DNA of 64,000 nucleotides from Malurus cyaneus samueli (Eukaryota; Chordata; Aves; Passeriformes; Maluridae), in contig CM019230.1 in the NCBI GenBank assembly GCA_009741485.1, forward strand, positions 4,552,189-4,616,188. The letters run 5' to 3'. This document shows, piece after piece, positions 1 through 12,404 of the stretch (positions are counted from its first letter, which is position 1; each line of letters opens with the position of its first letter). A program made the position numbers and the translations under genes. The notes under the pieces were generated by a model. It saw only the letters and a list, made by a program, of their open reading frames with translations, did not search any database and was not told the DNA's origin.

Positions 1-1650
1 TGATCAGAAGGATATTTCAGGAACAGAATGATCTGTGCCTAACTGGACTTGGACTCCATACTTGCCTTGCACAGATTATTTAGGCTTTACCTGTATCATG
101 CAAAACAGCACTTAGGAGACTTTGATTTGTGGTTCACCAATCACTTTTGGAAATTTGTTTCAGACTTCTCCAAAAACACTTGAAAACTAGATTCTGCACA
201 GTGCAACACTCCTACCTCCTGGAGTTAGATCCTGTTAAAAATCAAGCTTGTCTGGGCAGTCTATTTTGCACCAATTATGCTGCCAAGTCAGAGGCCTTGT
301 CACAAAAATAAAAGCTCTCTGCTTTCTCTATAGAACTGCTAAAAGTAAAGTGGAATTAGCACATGATACTGCCTTCCTATTAATTTTCACTGTCTCATAC
401 TTCTTCCTTCAAAGCTATTTGCATGGGAATAAAGGATATATTTACAGTGCCAGCCTTGTTAAACAGTGTAATGCTCAGCTAATAGTCAAGGAAAGATCCA
501 GAAAGAGAAAAAGATAGAGCAGCAGGGCCCACGTTGGCAATTTGAGTCTTATTTTCAGGTTTCAGCAAAAACCTGCTGGTAACCAGGAGAAATTGTAACC
601 TGTAATGAAAGGGAGTTTTCCTGTTAACACAGCTATATGGGTGTTTTGGCAGCACATATATTGGCAGAGGCACACACTCACTCGGGGCTTGATTACCTGA
701 GTGAGAACAGCAAGGGGATGAGATCCAATCCAATCCAATCCAACAGCCTGCCTGGCCCCCTGGTGCTGGGATATTGCCTGGGAGGATGCAAGTGTTGCAT
801 GAAGAGCTGGGTTTGTACAATTCATTCTTACTGACCAGCACTGCTTCCCCAGGGAGTCCCCATATCAAAGGGGAAAAGTAGGGACTTGTCTGAATTATTT
901 GTTTGAGTGAAGAGACACTGCTTAAAGCAACCAAATACATGACCAGGCTCAAGCAGAATTTGGGTTTTTTAGTGTCCTATCAGTGCTTGGGTCAGTTTGG
1001 CACACGGACAGAGCAAGTGAATAATCAACAAAGGAGAAGTTGTCTGTCCCTAGAGAACTGAACCATTCAGTCTTGCCAGCAAGAAATCATCCACAGATAA
1101 CATCACCTAGCAGAAATGCACACTTTTCCTACTTATACTGTGTGTTTTCTCTGTGAAGAGCATAAGAAAGGCTGCAAGAATTCTTCACAGATCTTCCAGG
1201 TGACATGGCTGAGTGCATCCTGATGAAATCCAGTTTGGCAGACCCAAACTCTGAACTCTCCTGTAATCCTGATCCCTTTATGTTCATGCTATGTGATGGT
1301 ACGGAGTGTTCTGCAATTATTTCTCAGTCCAAACTTTTTTTTTCTGATGCACAAGAAGATTAATTTTTGATAAACCCCTAAAACATGGCCTGCCCATACT
1401 GCTGAGTGTAAACTACACAATTAACATTTTGCTGTTACTATGATTGAGCTCAAGTCCTCTAATTAGGGCTGATGTCCCCAAAACAATTTTCTTCTCAGCA
1501 AATCAGTGAGAAAATTGTACCTTGCCCAGAGCAAGAGGAAAAAGAAAGATTGGGCTGCTCACTGGGAATCCACGAGTCTCTGCCTCAGTTTTTTCCTTGT
1601 TGGCATTTAAACAGCAGAAAAATAACATTAACATTTCCATGGGCTATCAT
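1..1650. other. Non-coding unique sequence, no gene seen
   Basis: Both strands carry only short overlapping reading frames with no recognisable protein. The frames on opposite strands around 480-950 overlap each other, as expected by chance. The one patterned site is a short run of four CCAAT units at 723-742. No repeat family was recognised here. Confidence 0.7.
723..742. repeat. (CCAAT)4 pentanucleotide run
   Basis: Four consecutive CCAAT-type pentamers are visible. CCAAT is the core bound by NF-Y, so a cluster could bind it, but there is no gene start nearby and a simple microsatellite explains it as well. Confidence 0.75.
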
Positions 1651-1715
1651 ATGCAATGATCACACACAATATAAATGGGATTATGCAATATATCACACAC
1701 AACATAAATGGGATT
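1651..1715. repeat. 32-bp tandem duplication
   Basis: Two adjacent units of 32-33 bp begin with ATGCAAT and end with ATAAATGGGATT, with only a few differences between them. It is a local duplication of unknown role in otherwise unique sequence. Confidence 0.85.
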
Positions 1716-4700
1716 TCACTTTTAAAGTGAAACTCTGCAGGTCTGAAGGCTCATTGTGTGTGGTAACTTCCAGTGCAGAAAAGGTCCCAAACACCATCAG
1801 CTGTGGTTTTTAAGTTCCAACCAAATGTAAAAACTCTGAGTTTCCAAGCCTGAAGGTGCAATTTCTTCTTGCTGTGGTTGCCAGAACAATGCCAGTGTCC
1901 AACATTCCCTGGGAACTCACCCTGGCTTTAACACCTTGGGTACTCTGTCATTTAAGATGCACATCCTCAATAAAGGATTTACTCCTCAGGTTGTGTTTAA
2001 TTCCATCCTCTGCCTGTTTTACCCACTGGAAACCTTCTCATGTGCCTGCAAAAGATTGATCTCAGCCTCTGGCCACAATCAGCCATAGAGAAAACCCAAA
2101 CTCTCCCCAGTTTATTTTCATTGGGAATTCAGGGCAGTCCCTGTGTGCAGACACACTCGTGGCATTAACAGCCTGGTCATTCTACATGCCTAAAAACGGC
2201 TCAGATGGATACAGAACACAATTAGTGATAACATTTCCCATTTCCCCACATTTCCCTGGTTATTTCAGGGACAGAAGGATTCAGCATTGCCCCAAGAGGG
2301 CACAGCCAGCTCAGAGTCAAGGCCAGTGGCTTTAGTAGGACATATGGGACATTCCAGGGAACACGAACTAAGGGATCAATGCTTGGAGAGGTGTTTTTCC
2401 CTCAAACTGAGGCAATCTGCACCTGTTCCTGTACTACAGTAGTACAACAAAACTGTGATCTTTAAATATGTGTATTTATATTTATATTTAAAAACCTTTC
2501 AGGTTTCTCAACCAAAAGTTCCCCTTCAAAGCTATTTTGCTAGAAACACATTTCCCCCAGCAGGTGAGTGTTTCAAGGTAACTTTCCTTCAGGACAAAAA
2601 TAAGAGCTTTTAGTAAAGATTAAAGTGTTTCAGTTTGATTTTTTCTGAGCACGGAATCTCTCTTTTACTCCATGCAGCTCCGTTCAGATATTTTTTCTAT
2701 GGTACAGATGCATTGCTGATATTAAATATTGCTATAGACCAAAAAAGGATTTAATTTTGGTTTGTAAGTGATCAGAGATTCTTTGCTTTCATTCTCAATT
2801 CGATTTTTTTTTTCAAATTTTAACACAATATCCCAGGAAATATCGATGTTGGGCCCTTTCAAATATTCTCTGGGTGGGAGGGGAGGACCAGCAGCCCTCC
2901 ACTAAGCCACAAGTTCCCCACAGAACCACTTCTGTTACTTTACATCATCCCTGGCTGAATAACTCTGTTTCTCTCAAAAAGGTACCTTTGTGTTCGCTCT
3001 GACCTCCTACAACCTTAAAATAATCTGAGGGGGGAAAAAAGAAAAGAAAGAAAATGAAAACACAGGACAAAAATAGTGGGGAAAGAAGTGAGATGTGAGC
3101 TCTAACCTCAGCAAAGTCCCCACTCTGAATTCAGGATTACAGCAAGCAGGCTGCTTTAAATATTTCGCTTGCAGGCAGCACAGAGAGGGACATAAAAGCA
3201 CTTTGAATTATTTCTTCCGAGATGATGTATCAGAACAAGACAACAATGACTTTAAAAGGAGCAGTTTATCTCTACAAAGTATTAAACTTTTGAAACATTT
3301 TTCCCCTCTAGAGAAAAGCCTTTTAAATCACAATGCATTGAGTCACTGGATTAAACCCCGGGACCCCACTCTGGCACCGCAGCTGATGAGCAGCTCCTCT
3401 TCCAGGGGAGTTATTCACACTCTGTAACAGGGGAAAGGGCAATCCACAGCAGCAGGACTCTGTTATGCCTTCAAAAGAATTTATTTCCTGAGCAAAAATT
3501 GCGTGATACGGGGTCACTGAAATTTGAAGGGATGGGATGAGGCCTGAGCATGAACAGAGAAGAGAGGAGATGATGTGAGTGTCTCAGAAAATGTGCCTGT
3601 CCTGTATTTTACCGCAGCCTGTCTGCAACAGAGTTGCAAAAGGGCTTCTGGCAGCCACTGGTGCAAATCAAACCTGATTGCTTGAGCTCACAGAGAAAGG
3701 AAACTGAGTCAGGGTCACCAAAACAGCTCCAGTGCCAGCAAATAGTGAAGATCAATACGTCAGATTTTGTTGCTGATTTGTGTTGTGTGTGTTTGGCTTG
3801 GTTTTTTTCCCCCATTTTCCTCCAGGATTTGATCTCCTCTGTCAAAGGCTCCCCCTCAAAGGCCAAATTAAGGCTGTGAGCAGAGCAGCATGTCCAGATC
3901 CATTATTCAGTTAAATATCTTATTTCAATACATGGAGTATAATTAAAACAACTTTTAGAAGAATCAATAGTTTGAATCTCACTTCTCCCTCTTTCCTCCA
4001 TTCAACCCAGTACAGAAAACAGAGTATTGCAAAACCGAATTTTTTATTTTCAGAAACACTTCCAGTGGAACGAGCAGGTAAATACATAGAAGAGCCAGGG
4101 ATTTTTTGCTCCCCAGCTAGCACAGTCCAAGCCAGCAGTGGGAAATCTTCCATGATTGAAACCCCTTCACAGCCTTGCTTTGAGTGAGAGCACATCTGCT
4201 TTACCCAGTACCACAAGCTCCAAGGTATAAAAAAAATTTCAGGTCTTATCATGAAGACCAAACAAATGGGATTACCTGTATTTCTTTTGTTAACAGCAAA
4301 CTACTAAATAGAAAGGTTTGCACAGAATCAGTTCTGAACCTCATTTCATTTTACTCATTCTCATTTCGGAGTATAAAATGAAATTAGCACAGCTCCATCT
4401 TCCAAACATAAAACTGCGTTGATGTCTGAAAAGCAGCCTGGTTTGTAAATATCTATTATGCACTGCTTGTGCATAAGCAAGGATGCAATTAGGCAAATTC
4501 ATTCTGTGTTTGTGCTCTTTGCTTGCTGGAAATCTTAACCACAGGGGCAGAAGCTGCCCCAGCTCGCAGGGAGCCTGGGCTAAGGTTTGAACTCAAGTGT
4601 GTCACCTCCAGCCCTTCCCTCTTCCATTCCTGCAGGATTTTATCTTAAACAAAATTCCAGATATGGCCAGGTCCAGAGAAATTGCTGCAATTCCTCGTGT

Positions 4701-5100
4701 CCAAAACCAGCATTAAATGCAACCTTTGAACACCAGAATGAAAAGATTAAAAGGTAGATTGCTTTTCAAGGTAATTCCAAGCGCAAAACACTGAGCTTGT
4801 TTAATGGTTTCACACAAATATTATGGAAAACATGGTTTTGTGTTTAATGAAGGATGAACCAATCTGGTTCACTGCCTGGCTTCAGTATTTGCCTACTGCT
4901 GAATGTACTTCAAGCTGCTTTTCAAACCTCAGGACAGCCCCTGCTATCAGTGGGACAATTCCATTGAACAATCAATGTCTTGTAGGAGGCTTGGAAATGG
5001 AAGAGCACAGACCCACGTCTGACTTGCAGCTTCCTTTGTGCTCAGCAGTTGTGCAAGTTTTAAATCAGTCAGAAACCGAATTCATTCCAGGTTTGGCTGC
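1716..5100. other. Non-coding unique sequence, no gene seen
   Basis: No convincing exon, RNA gene or transposon was recognised. The sequence is AT-leaning with short T-rich and TTTATA-type stretches near 2465-2495. Short reading frames near 3095-3427 and 3609-3879 are open on both strands at once and show no family motif. Confidence 0.65.
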
Positions 5101-5103
5101 CTG

Positions 5104-5139
5104 AATTGGTTTATAAATTGGTTTATAAATTGGTTTATA
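5104..5139. repeat. 12-bp tandem repeat, three copies
   Basis: Three exact copies of AATTGGTTTATA follow each other without spacers. The repeat is bracketed by two related GGTTTGGCTGCCT-like stretches (about 5091 and 5141), so a small local duplication may also be involved. Confidence 0.85.
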
Positions 5140-5519
5140 CTGGTTTGGGCTGCCTCTGCCAATTACCCCCACAAGCAGCAGATTTCCAGTGAAGCCTGTC
5201 TGAGTAAGGGGGAGGTGGAAAGGAGGGATTTTTGGGTGGGTAACACTGATTCACCCAGTTGGAGCCTGGTTTGGGTCACACATGGGGAAACAGCAGCCTG
5301 GGAACCCCTGAGGGTGGCTCAGGAGCTGAAAGCTGTGAAGTCTGTGCACATTTACCTCTGCAAAGCCCAAATTAGGGTTTAACTTAGTGTAGCAGGACAT
5401 CTGCTCTTCAAAATGAGCAGTGCTGTTTTGCAGATGAAGCACTAACAAAACCCGAGCTCACGCAGTCATTAAGAATAGAACCCAAGCATCGCCACTGGAA
5501 GGCTGAAAAAAAGGCCTTT

Positions 5520-5720
5520 ACATTATTCATGCCAGTCTTTAAAATGCCAGGTATGTCACTAATTATAACAGCCAGGTACCAAAAGTGACTGTTAAAATAG
5601 AACAGTAACTCTTGTACTTAATTGAAAAATTTGCTGTGATGCTTAACTCCTCGGAGTTACTCTTCAGCAGGAAATGAAACAGCCTAATTGGCTTCACTTC
5701 TGTGTGTAACTAATCTCGGA
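5520..5720. promoter_or_regulatory. Candidate conserved non-coding stretch (TAAT-rich)
   Basis: The stretch is free of recognised repeats and holds ATTATTCAT, CTAATTATAAC, TTAATTGAA and CCTAATTGG, all with TAAT/ATTA homeodomain-type cores. Such composition is common in vertebrate developmental enhancers but also arises by chance in AT-rich DNA. Conservation was not tested. Confidence 0.2.
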
Positions 5721-6889
5721 TCTTTCCCAGTCCCTAATTCACATGCACTCGCTGGAGGTTGCAGTGTTTGATTTTTGTATAGCAGAGCTCTCTCTCTCCC
5801 TCGTTTGGGAGAGGAGGAATGCTCCCAGTGCAAATAATGACACTGGAATTACTGAGCCTCCCATGTTTGATTTTGCAAATGCTAACTTTTGAAATGAAGA
5901 GCTTTTCGTCAAAATTGACCCCACAGTTTGTCTTTAAAAAGCAAGAGAATGCAGATTAATTAAATACATGAAAAAGTTTTTCTTTTTGCTGGAGGCAGAC
6001 TTGAAAATTAGGAAAGCAGGGATGCCACAGGACTTTTTCAAAGAAAGTTTGTTTTAAGTATATGTACATCTCAGTTAACAAATAACATTTCCATCAGTAA
6101 GATTCTTGTGTGTTAATTTGAGGGAAGCTCAGGTTTTGTTTTTTTTTTTTTTTTAAATTTTCTACACGTAATGCAAAAATTCCTAACGTTGGCAGATATT
6201 CCAGACACTCTAGTTCAGCATTTTTCACATTTTGAATTAGGCAGAGAGAGAGAGAGGAAGAGAGAATATATTTTATTATAAGAAACATTAAAATGCAGCA
6301 ATTAACAAGAAACTGCTTGATTTGCAAGTTTGATGCTTTCATTTGAAAATAGACCCAGTTAATTAAAGCACTGTTTTATTGCAACAACATATTTTTAACA
6401 TAAATACATGGCCATCACACACAACAGTTCACACTGGGCACCACAAATTAATTCTGGCAGCAGCACCAATGCCCAAATTCTCATTTTTCACTGCCACATG
6501 TGTGACAATAACCCTGAGAAACACCAAGGTGTGGATATGAATATGAGTTTGTGTCTCACTGAGGTTCTGTGAGACCTTCTGATCCAGTTTCAAACTCAGA
6601 TTAAGCATCACCATGCAACACTCAACACCAAGTGATGCTCAAGCTCCACACAGTTTTAGCTGGGGAGGAACAGTATTAAGAAAGAAAAATTTAGCTTATG
6701 CAGTTTGTTCCTTGTTTGCACATAACTGAAGGAGCTGCTCTGGCAAACACAGAGAGTTTGACTGAAGGGAACCTAAGAGCAGCATCCCTTCACTTTGATG
6801 AACTGCAGAAAAACAAGATTTTAAGTTAGGGAAAAGTTTCCAAAAACACAGTCCATGAAACTGTAGGTAAGAGAAACCAAAGCTTCCCT

Positions 6890-6990
6890 AAGCAACATAA
6901 TTAAATACCACAATGCTTAATTAATTTCTCTAGAAGATGTCCCAATTAAGTAGATTTTTTAATTAAGGCTATCCTGATTACCTGCTGAGA
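6890..6990. promoter_or_regulatory. Candidate regulatory stretch with clustered TTAATTA cores
   Basis: About 100 bp contain several close homeodomain-like cores: ATAATTAAAT, GCTTAATTAATT, CCCAATTAAGTAG and TTTTTAATTAAGG. The third also resembles an NKX2-type TTAAGT site. The clustering is visible; binding and conservation are inference. Confidence 0.22.
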
Positions 6991-8329
6991 TGTCTGCAGC
7001 ATTCAAGTGACATTAAAAATAAGATAGAAGAGAGAAACGAAAAATGTGTTTACTAGGCCTTGCTCCTTCAGAATCACGGGATGGTTCAATGAAAATTAAA
7101 GTGGGTTCGTGGTTTTTTTTTCCAGATGGGTCTGTGCAGGTAATTGCAGAGAAAACAGGAATAATGATAACCATGAGGTCAAACAACCCTTCACTTTCAA
7201 AAGTGATCCCATGTGAACTAATGAGAGCTGGACCTGGTGGAACAGAGCAAAACTGCACCTTCAAGGGCAGAGAGGCTTGAAAAGACAGGCTGTTTAATTC
7301 CAGCATTTCCAGCCCGTTTTTGTCACAGATGCTCCTGTCAAGATTTGCTTTAAAAATGTGGAGCAATTAAAATCTGACTAATGTTGGGCAAACTGCCTCA
7401 AAAGACTCAGCTAAAATCTGGCTTTACCAAATGTGAGTTAGCTCAGGTCACTTCACCTCCCAGGATTCCAGCCCATATGCTGATGTTTCAGTGAGGCACA
7501 GGAATTTCTGCTCTGGAAATTCTGGATTCTGTGTTTAGCAGAACATGGTGTGACATCTATAGAAAATGTGGGCTGGAAGTTCCTGATATCTAAACAGTAA
7601 TTTTGAGGATTTTTTTTAAAGAGTTTTCCACAGTCTTAGTCCCTGATACATGAATATGTCCTTGGACGAGCCTCTCTCCTGTGTTCGGGTTATCTCTAGA
7701 AATTGTCCTGGTGCTGTGGAAAGTTCTTCCTGTAGCAAAGCCAGAGAGTTTTCCAAGCAGACAAATAATTTCTCCCATGCTCAGACCCACCCAAGTCCTC
7801 TGTCCTAAACCAGACAAAACTCAGCTTTTCTAATCATCTCCCATCATAAATGTATTTTGCCTAGGGTGACAGAGCTTTTAATTCTGGTGGTTTTTTGTGG
7901 TTATTTTTTTTTAATCCTATTTTGAGATTCCAAACCCGCAGCCTTTAGGAACATGTTTATAGGGGGCAGGTTTTTCCAGCTGTCAGGATAAAGGCTGCTG
8001 CTCTGGAGCACTGAGGGATGATTTATTGCTGGGGCAGAGATGTTTATAAATAACAATCACAGACATCTGAGGGGGCCAGGCACATCCACCACTTGCTGGT
8101 CTGGGCCACTTGGCACTGGGAGCAGAGCAGTTTAACAGCACATTTTTGGTTCATCTTATCCTTTCAGCAGCTCAACAATTTGCAAAAATCACGATTCTTT
8201 TACTTCTTGTTCATTTCTGGGTGAAGCAGATGTTTTAATCACTGGCACACTACACCCAAAGACTTCCTTCCCTGTCTGACCCGATCAGGGTCAAGCAGAG
8301 GGGGTTCTCTGTAGGGAGTGTTAACAGCT

Positions 8330-8632
8330 TGAATAGGAATAAAACACCACATCCTTGGCTGTCATGAGAAAAAGAAGATTGGAATGTAGAATTGATAATG
8401 CAGGTGGCTTACAATTATAAACATTACTAATACTGTAGCTTTTGCAAACCTATCAATCCTATGCTGTTGAGTAGAAAGTGACAGCCTCACTGACCAATGT
8501 ATGTTTGACACAAATGTATGCACTGGTTGCTAAAGTGGATAAAAGAGGCTTGTCCCACAATAAAGTCCTTCTTTCTTTCTGTTTTTTTCACCCACTTTTT
8601 GTGTGTTTTCTATTCTTTTCTGTCGGCTGTCT
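8330..8632 (+). mobile_element. Possible LTR retroelement remnant
   Basis: The order of signals resembles an LTR. A TATA-like GGATAAAAG near 8540 is followed by a polyadenylation signal (AATAAAG near 8560). A T-rich stretch with TTTTTGTGTG comes next, and then GTCTGGCCAATAGCGACAG, which could be a decayed LTR end and primer-binding region. The left edge is a guess. There is no target-site duplication, second LTR or coding interior that I can see. Chance AT-rich signals are the alternative. Confidence 0.33.
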
Positions 8633-11600
8633 GGCCAATAGCGACAGATCTCCAGCAGCGATTTCTGCTCAGGTGAAAGGCACAGGGCTGAACTGGTGCA
8701 TCAAAGTCCTTGGGAGACAGTGCCAAACAGCTCCTGGAGAGAACAAACCCAAAGGATGAAATAAAACAGCCCTCAGAGATTGGGGCATGGAGCCTGGCAG
8801 TGTCTGAGCTCCAGCTCGGGCTCTGACACCGCTTCTTTTGGGAGTAGAGGATGAGCCTGTGAGCTGTGCCTAAAAACATCTATAAAAGAAACTCACTCAC
8901 CCTAATCTTAAATGTTCTATGAGGCTTCACATTATTGTTGTGTAAAACTTGCTGAGATCTTTATCTGGAGTGTGCTGTGTACAGCGAGTTCCAATTTACT
9001 AATAGCATCATTAAAAAATAATTAGCGGGAATAAAAATGCTGTTTGTTGGCAGACCGCTCGAGTTGTCTGTGGCATCTTCCAGCGACTCCATATGAATTT
9101 TATGAAATTATCTTTCCAGTAAATCTGCCTGTGTTAATTAGAGAGACTGAGAGGAGCTTCATTCTGGGAGCAGCGTGGCAGAGCCTGACCCGTGGTGAAC
9201 GCTCTCAACAGCCACAGCCTGAAGAATCTTGCCCCTGGTTTTGGACACCTGAGGTAAAACTAGAGAAAAATAAAATATGAGAGTGCTGATGGCTAATTAG
9301 GGCTCCTTCATTGCATCTCTGCCAGCCCTGATACATATTTGGAGAGCTACAATGGGGAATAAAGAGCAGTCCATGATGGGGTTTGGAAAAATCCATGTTA
9401 ATGAACCCTTCAGAAGGAAAATGAGAAGTAAGGACAAGCAGCTGCAGTTGTACCTTGCACATCACCCAGGAGCAGGTCACAGCTTCCCAGCGTGGCTTCC
9501 TCCTGGAAGTGTTCACCAGCCAACATCTGGATCTGGTTCTGCTCTTCAGCCAGATGTGAACAGGGATGCACTTTTGACTGGGCTGGAGTTACCCTGAGCT
9601 CATGCTTCCAAATCCTGACAGGTCAGACATGGGAAAACTCCAGTTTGTTACTCTAAACAAAAAAACATATGAACACATTTAAAAATATCTAAATATTTAG
9701 GTATATGAGGATGCACTGTTAGTTACAAAGTAGCAGCAGTGCAGATGCTTGAGTTTGAATTTAAAAAGAAAACCACAAAGGCTCTCATTTTCATTTTAAA
9801 CACTCACTTGAAACTCTCTGTTTCTGAAAGTTAGTTTTAAAATTATGCTGTGACCTATAGCCTTACTGTGAAAAGAATCAATTTGGAGGGAAAAAAAAAA
9901 GAAAAAAGAAAAAGGGAAAAAGGGTGGTTGCCTGATAAAGGTGTCACTTGGAACAAACCCCAAGCTTCTGTAAGAAGTGATTAGGAGGTCGATACACTAC
10001 AAAGGGCAAGAACAGCTGTGGTTGACCAATTAATTAATTTGCTAAAATATAACAAGGGGAAAATACAAAACAGAGTGCAACAGAGAAACAAAGAAGCATA
10101 ATTAGTTTAAAAATTCAATTAAAAGTGAAGAAGAGAGATCAGTGTTCACCCGAGCTCTGGAAAACACTGCTATGGAAACCGCTACTTTTTGTGCCAAGGT
10201 AAAAAATATCAATTTATGCTGCAAACCAGCCATCATTTTACAGGTCTGCCTGTTTGGTTGCTTTCTTAGTCCTTAACAGGGGCAGGGCAAAGAGGCATCA
10301 AGTGAGGAATAAAAGGCCATGAGCCTCATTCAAAAGAGAATTCATGGCCCTGAAATAATTGCCAAATTGAAGAGTTATGTGGTTTCCACATAACCCAGCT
10401 AAGCAGCATCCACATTTGGAAGATTCTGAATACCAAAATCAATAAATTTAGAGCATTTCTAGGAAAAGACATAGAGAAGTAGACACGGAACCGGGAATAA
10501 ATCACCAGCAGCTCTTGTCCCAGAGTGAAGCTTTCAGAAACTCTGGTTTCCCCCACAGATCTCAGTGGGGAGGAGAGAAAAGGGGCACCAGGGCACAGAA
10601 GAGGTCTCTCATGAAACTGAATTGAAATTCTCCATCTCAGCTGAGGGAAGCTCTAGAAACCTTCCACACCTCAGCTCTGCTGTTTGCAAATCACGTGAAA
10701 TTGGTTTGATTTGTGTGAATGTGCAAATTGAGTCATTCAGCTCAACCCCCCCCCCAAATCCTAAACCTGCAGGGATGCTGCCCAAACCCCACAGGCTGCC
10801 AAGAAAAACCTGAAAAAAGAGTCTGCATCAGTCAGGTTGGTGTTTTCTGTGCCTGCTGGAGAAAGGGAAGCAATACAGCTCCTGAACCACCCAGGCGTTA
10901 CAATTCCATCTGCATAAAGGGACAGAAATAATCTAAACCCAGGGATTTAGCTGGTTTGAATAGTGCATTCTTATCCTCCTGTGTTCACAGAACGTTATTT
11001 ATCATTCACCTTGCTCCAACAATACACCCAGAGCTTTACAAACCCCTGGAACAAAGGATGCTCGCTGATTAGAAAGAGGAATTCACAAGTGGGGCCTTGT
11101 AACTACACAAACTACCGTGATGTTTTTATTCTAAATTTACACAGCAAACACAGCTCACACCTTTTGCTGAAGGCTTAGATAAAAAGTAATAATTAGTTAC
11201 TGATGCCGTGGGTAATTTGATGCTACATGCCCAGGACAGGTTGTTTATGATTTGTGGAACAAATCTTTGCAGCCATCACTGTGCCAGGCTGGTTGATTAT
11301 TTTTGCTTTCAGGACAACTGGTGCAGCCAGCACCAGTGACAAAAGGAAGTGTTAATTCATAAAAGTATTATCTGAAAGCACTCTGCTGGAGAGGGGTTAG
11401 AGGAGCTTTTCAAAAGCGCCCATCATCATCAGCCTCAGACCTTGAAATAGCAAAGTACAGGAAAAAAGGAATTGTAGTAAAAAAGTGATTCTGAATCGTG
11501 GTGGTTATGCTCCAAGTTCTCTGCTGGAGCACAGTGTTAGCAGGGCACTCCCCATTCTGTCCTTTTGCTTTGTCATGAGCGAAACACAAACCCTTGGAGT

Positions 11601-12345
11601 TCACCAAAGTCAAATACGTATTTCCTGGAGGAAAAACAACCCGTGTGTGTCTGTTTCTTAAAAGATTTCTCATTATGGCAACAAGGACTCTCTCAAAAGT
11701 CATTTTTTCCCAGAACATAACTCAGAGCAGCTGCTGATCTAGCAACGAGTTTGCTGGAGCTTTTATTTAAAAGCAAATCTGAAGGAAAAACCTCCCTGCT
11801 CAAGAGCATTTTCTCAACCCCTGCAGTTCCCCCCACTGTTTATTACTGAACTGCCTCCACTGGAGACTTGGATATTGTTCCTCTGACAGTGAGCTGACAC
11901 CGGGTGGAAAAGCTGACTAGGACAGAAATTCTGAAATGAGAACCAGAGGGGAGAAAATAAAGAAGATGTATGTGATGTAAATATTAAGCATTTTACACCA
12001 GGCGAATTTAATTCTAAGCATTCAGCCAGGACCTTGGAAAACCATTTGGAGCAGGCCTTGGAAAGTGTATTATTGATACTGAAGAAGCCAGAGGGAAACA
12101 TGGTCAGAATAAGCACAGAGGATTCTGGAAATCAGTCCAAGACATTCTTATCAAGCTGAAAATCTTTCTGATGCACCAAGTTTGGGCAGAGGGGAGTTTT
12201 GTGCCATATTTTTGCACAAAAGTAGGCACCAGCCTTCCCATCAAAACCATCTAACAGAGCTCCACAATCACTGCTGGAGGCAGCGAGTCTTCTCAACCAT
12301 TCCACCTTGAGCAAAATTTGGGTGGCTCCCTCCAATCACTTCACA
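8633..12345. other. Non-coding unique sequence, no gene seen
   Basis: No gene was recognised. An A-rich, G-spotted tract lies near 9892-9922, and a run of nine C's near 10747. TAAT-rich sequence at 8920-9150 is listed separately. Reading frames of about 100 codons on the minus strand (11410-11718, 11814-12116) have no recognisable motif and no visible gene structure. Confidence 0.65.
8920..9150. promoter_or_regulatory. Candidate conserved non-coding element
   Basis: This repeat-free block mixes homeodomain-like cores (TACTAATAGCATCATTAAA, ATAATTAGCGGG, GTTAATTAGAG) with a GATA-like TTTATCTGG and a few CpGs (ACCGCTCGAG). That texture resembles deeply conserved vertebrate enhancers, since CpGs normally decay in neutral DNA. 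I cannot measure conservation, so the call is a prioritised guess. Confidence 0.32.
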
Positions 12346-12404
12346 TTTAACACTAAACTTTTTAACATTAAACATTTTAACATTAAACATTTTAACATTG
12401 AAAC
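12346..12404. repeat. 15-bp tandem repeat, four copies
   Basis: Four 15-bp units follow TTTAACATTAAACAT, the inner two identical and the outer two slightly diverged. Because the period is a multiple of three, one plus-strand frame reads a repeated Phe-Asn-Ile-Lys-His peptide. That is a by-product and not evidence of coding. Confidence 0.9.

Larger units (their letters stand above)
5140..8325. other. Non-coding unique sequence, no gene seen
   Basis: No gene was recognised. Visible features are a T-tract near 6138-6154, a short GA run near 6241-6256, and AT-rich TAATTA-containing stretches at about 5520-5720 and 6890-6990. The reading frames of 117 codons or less in this interval show no domain and overlap frames on the other strand. 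Confidence 0.65.
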
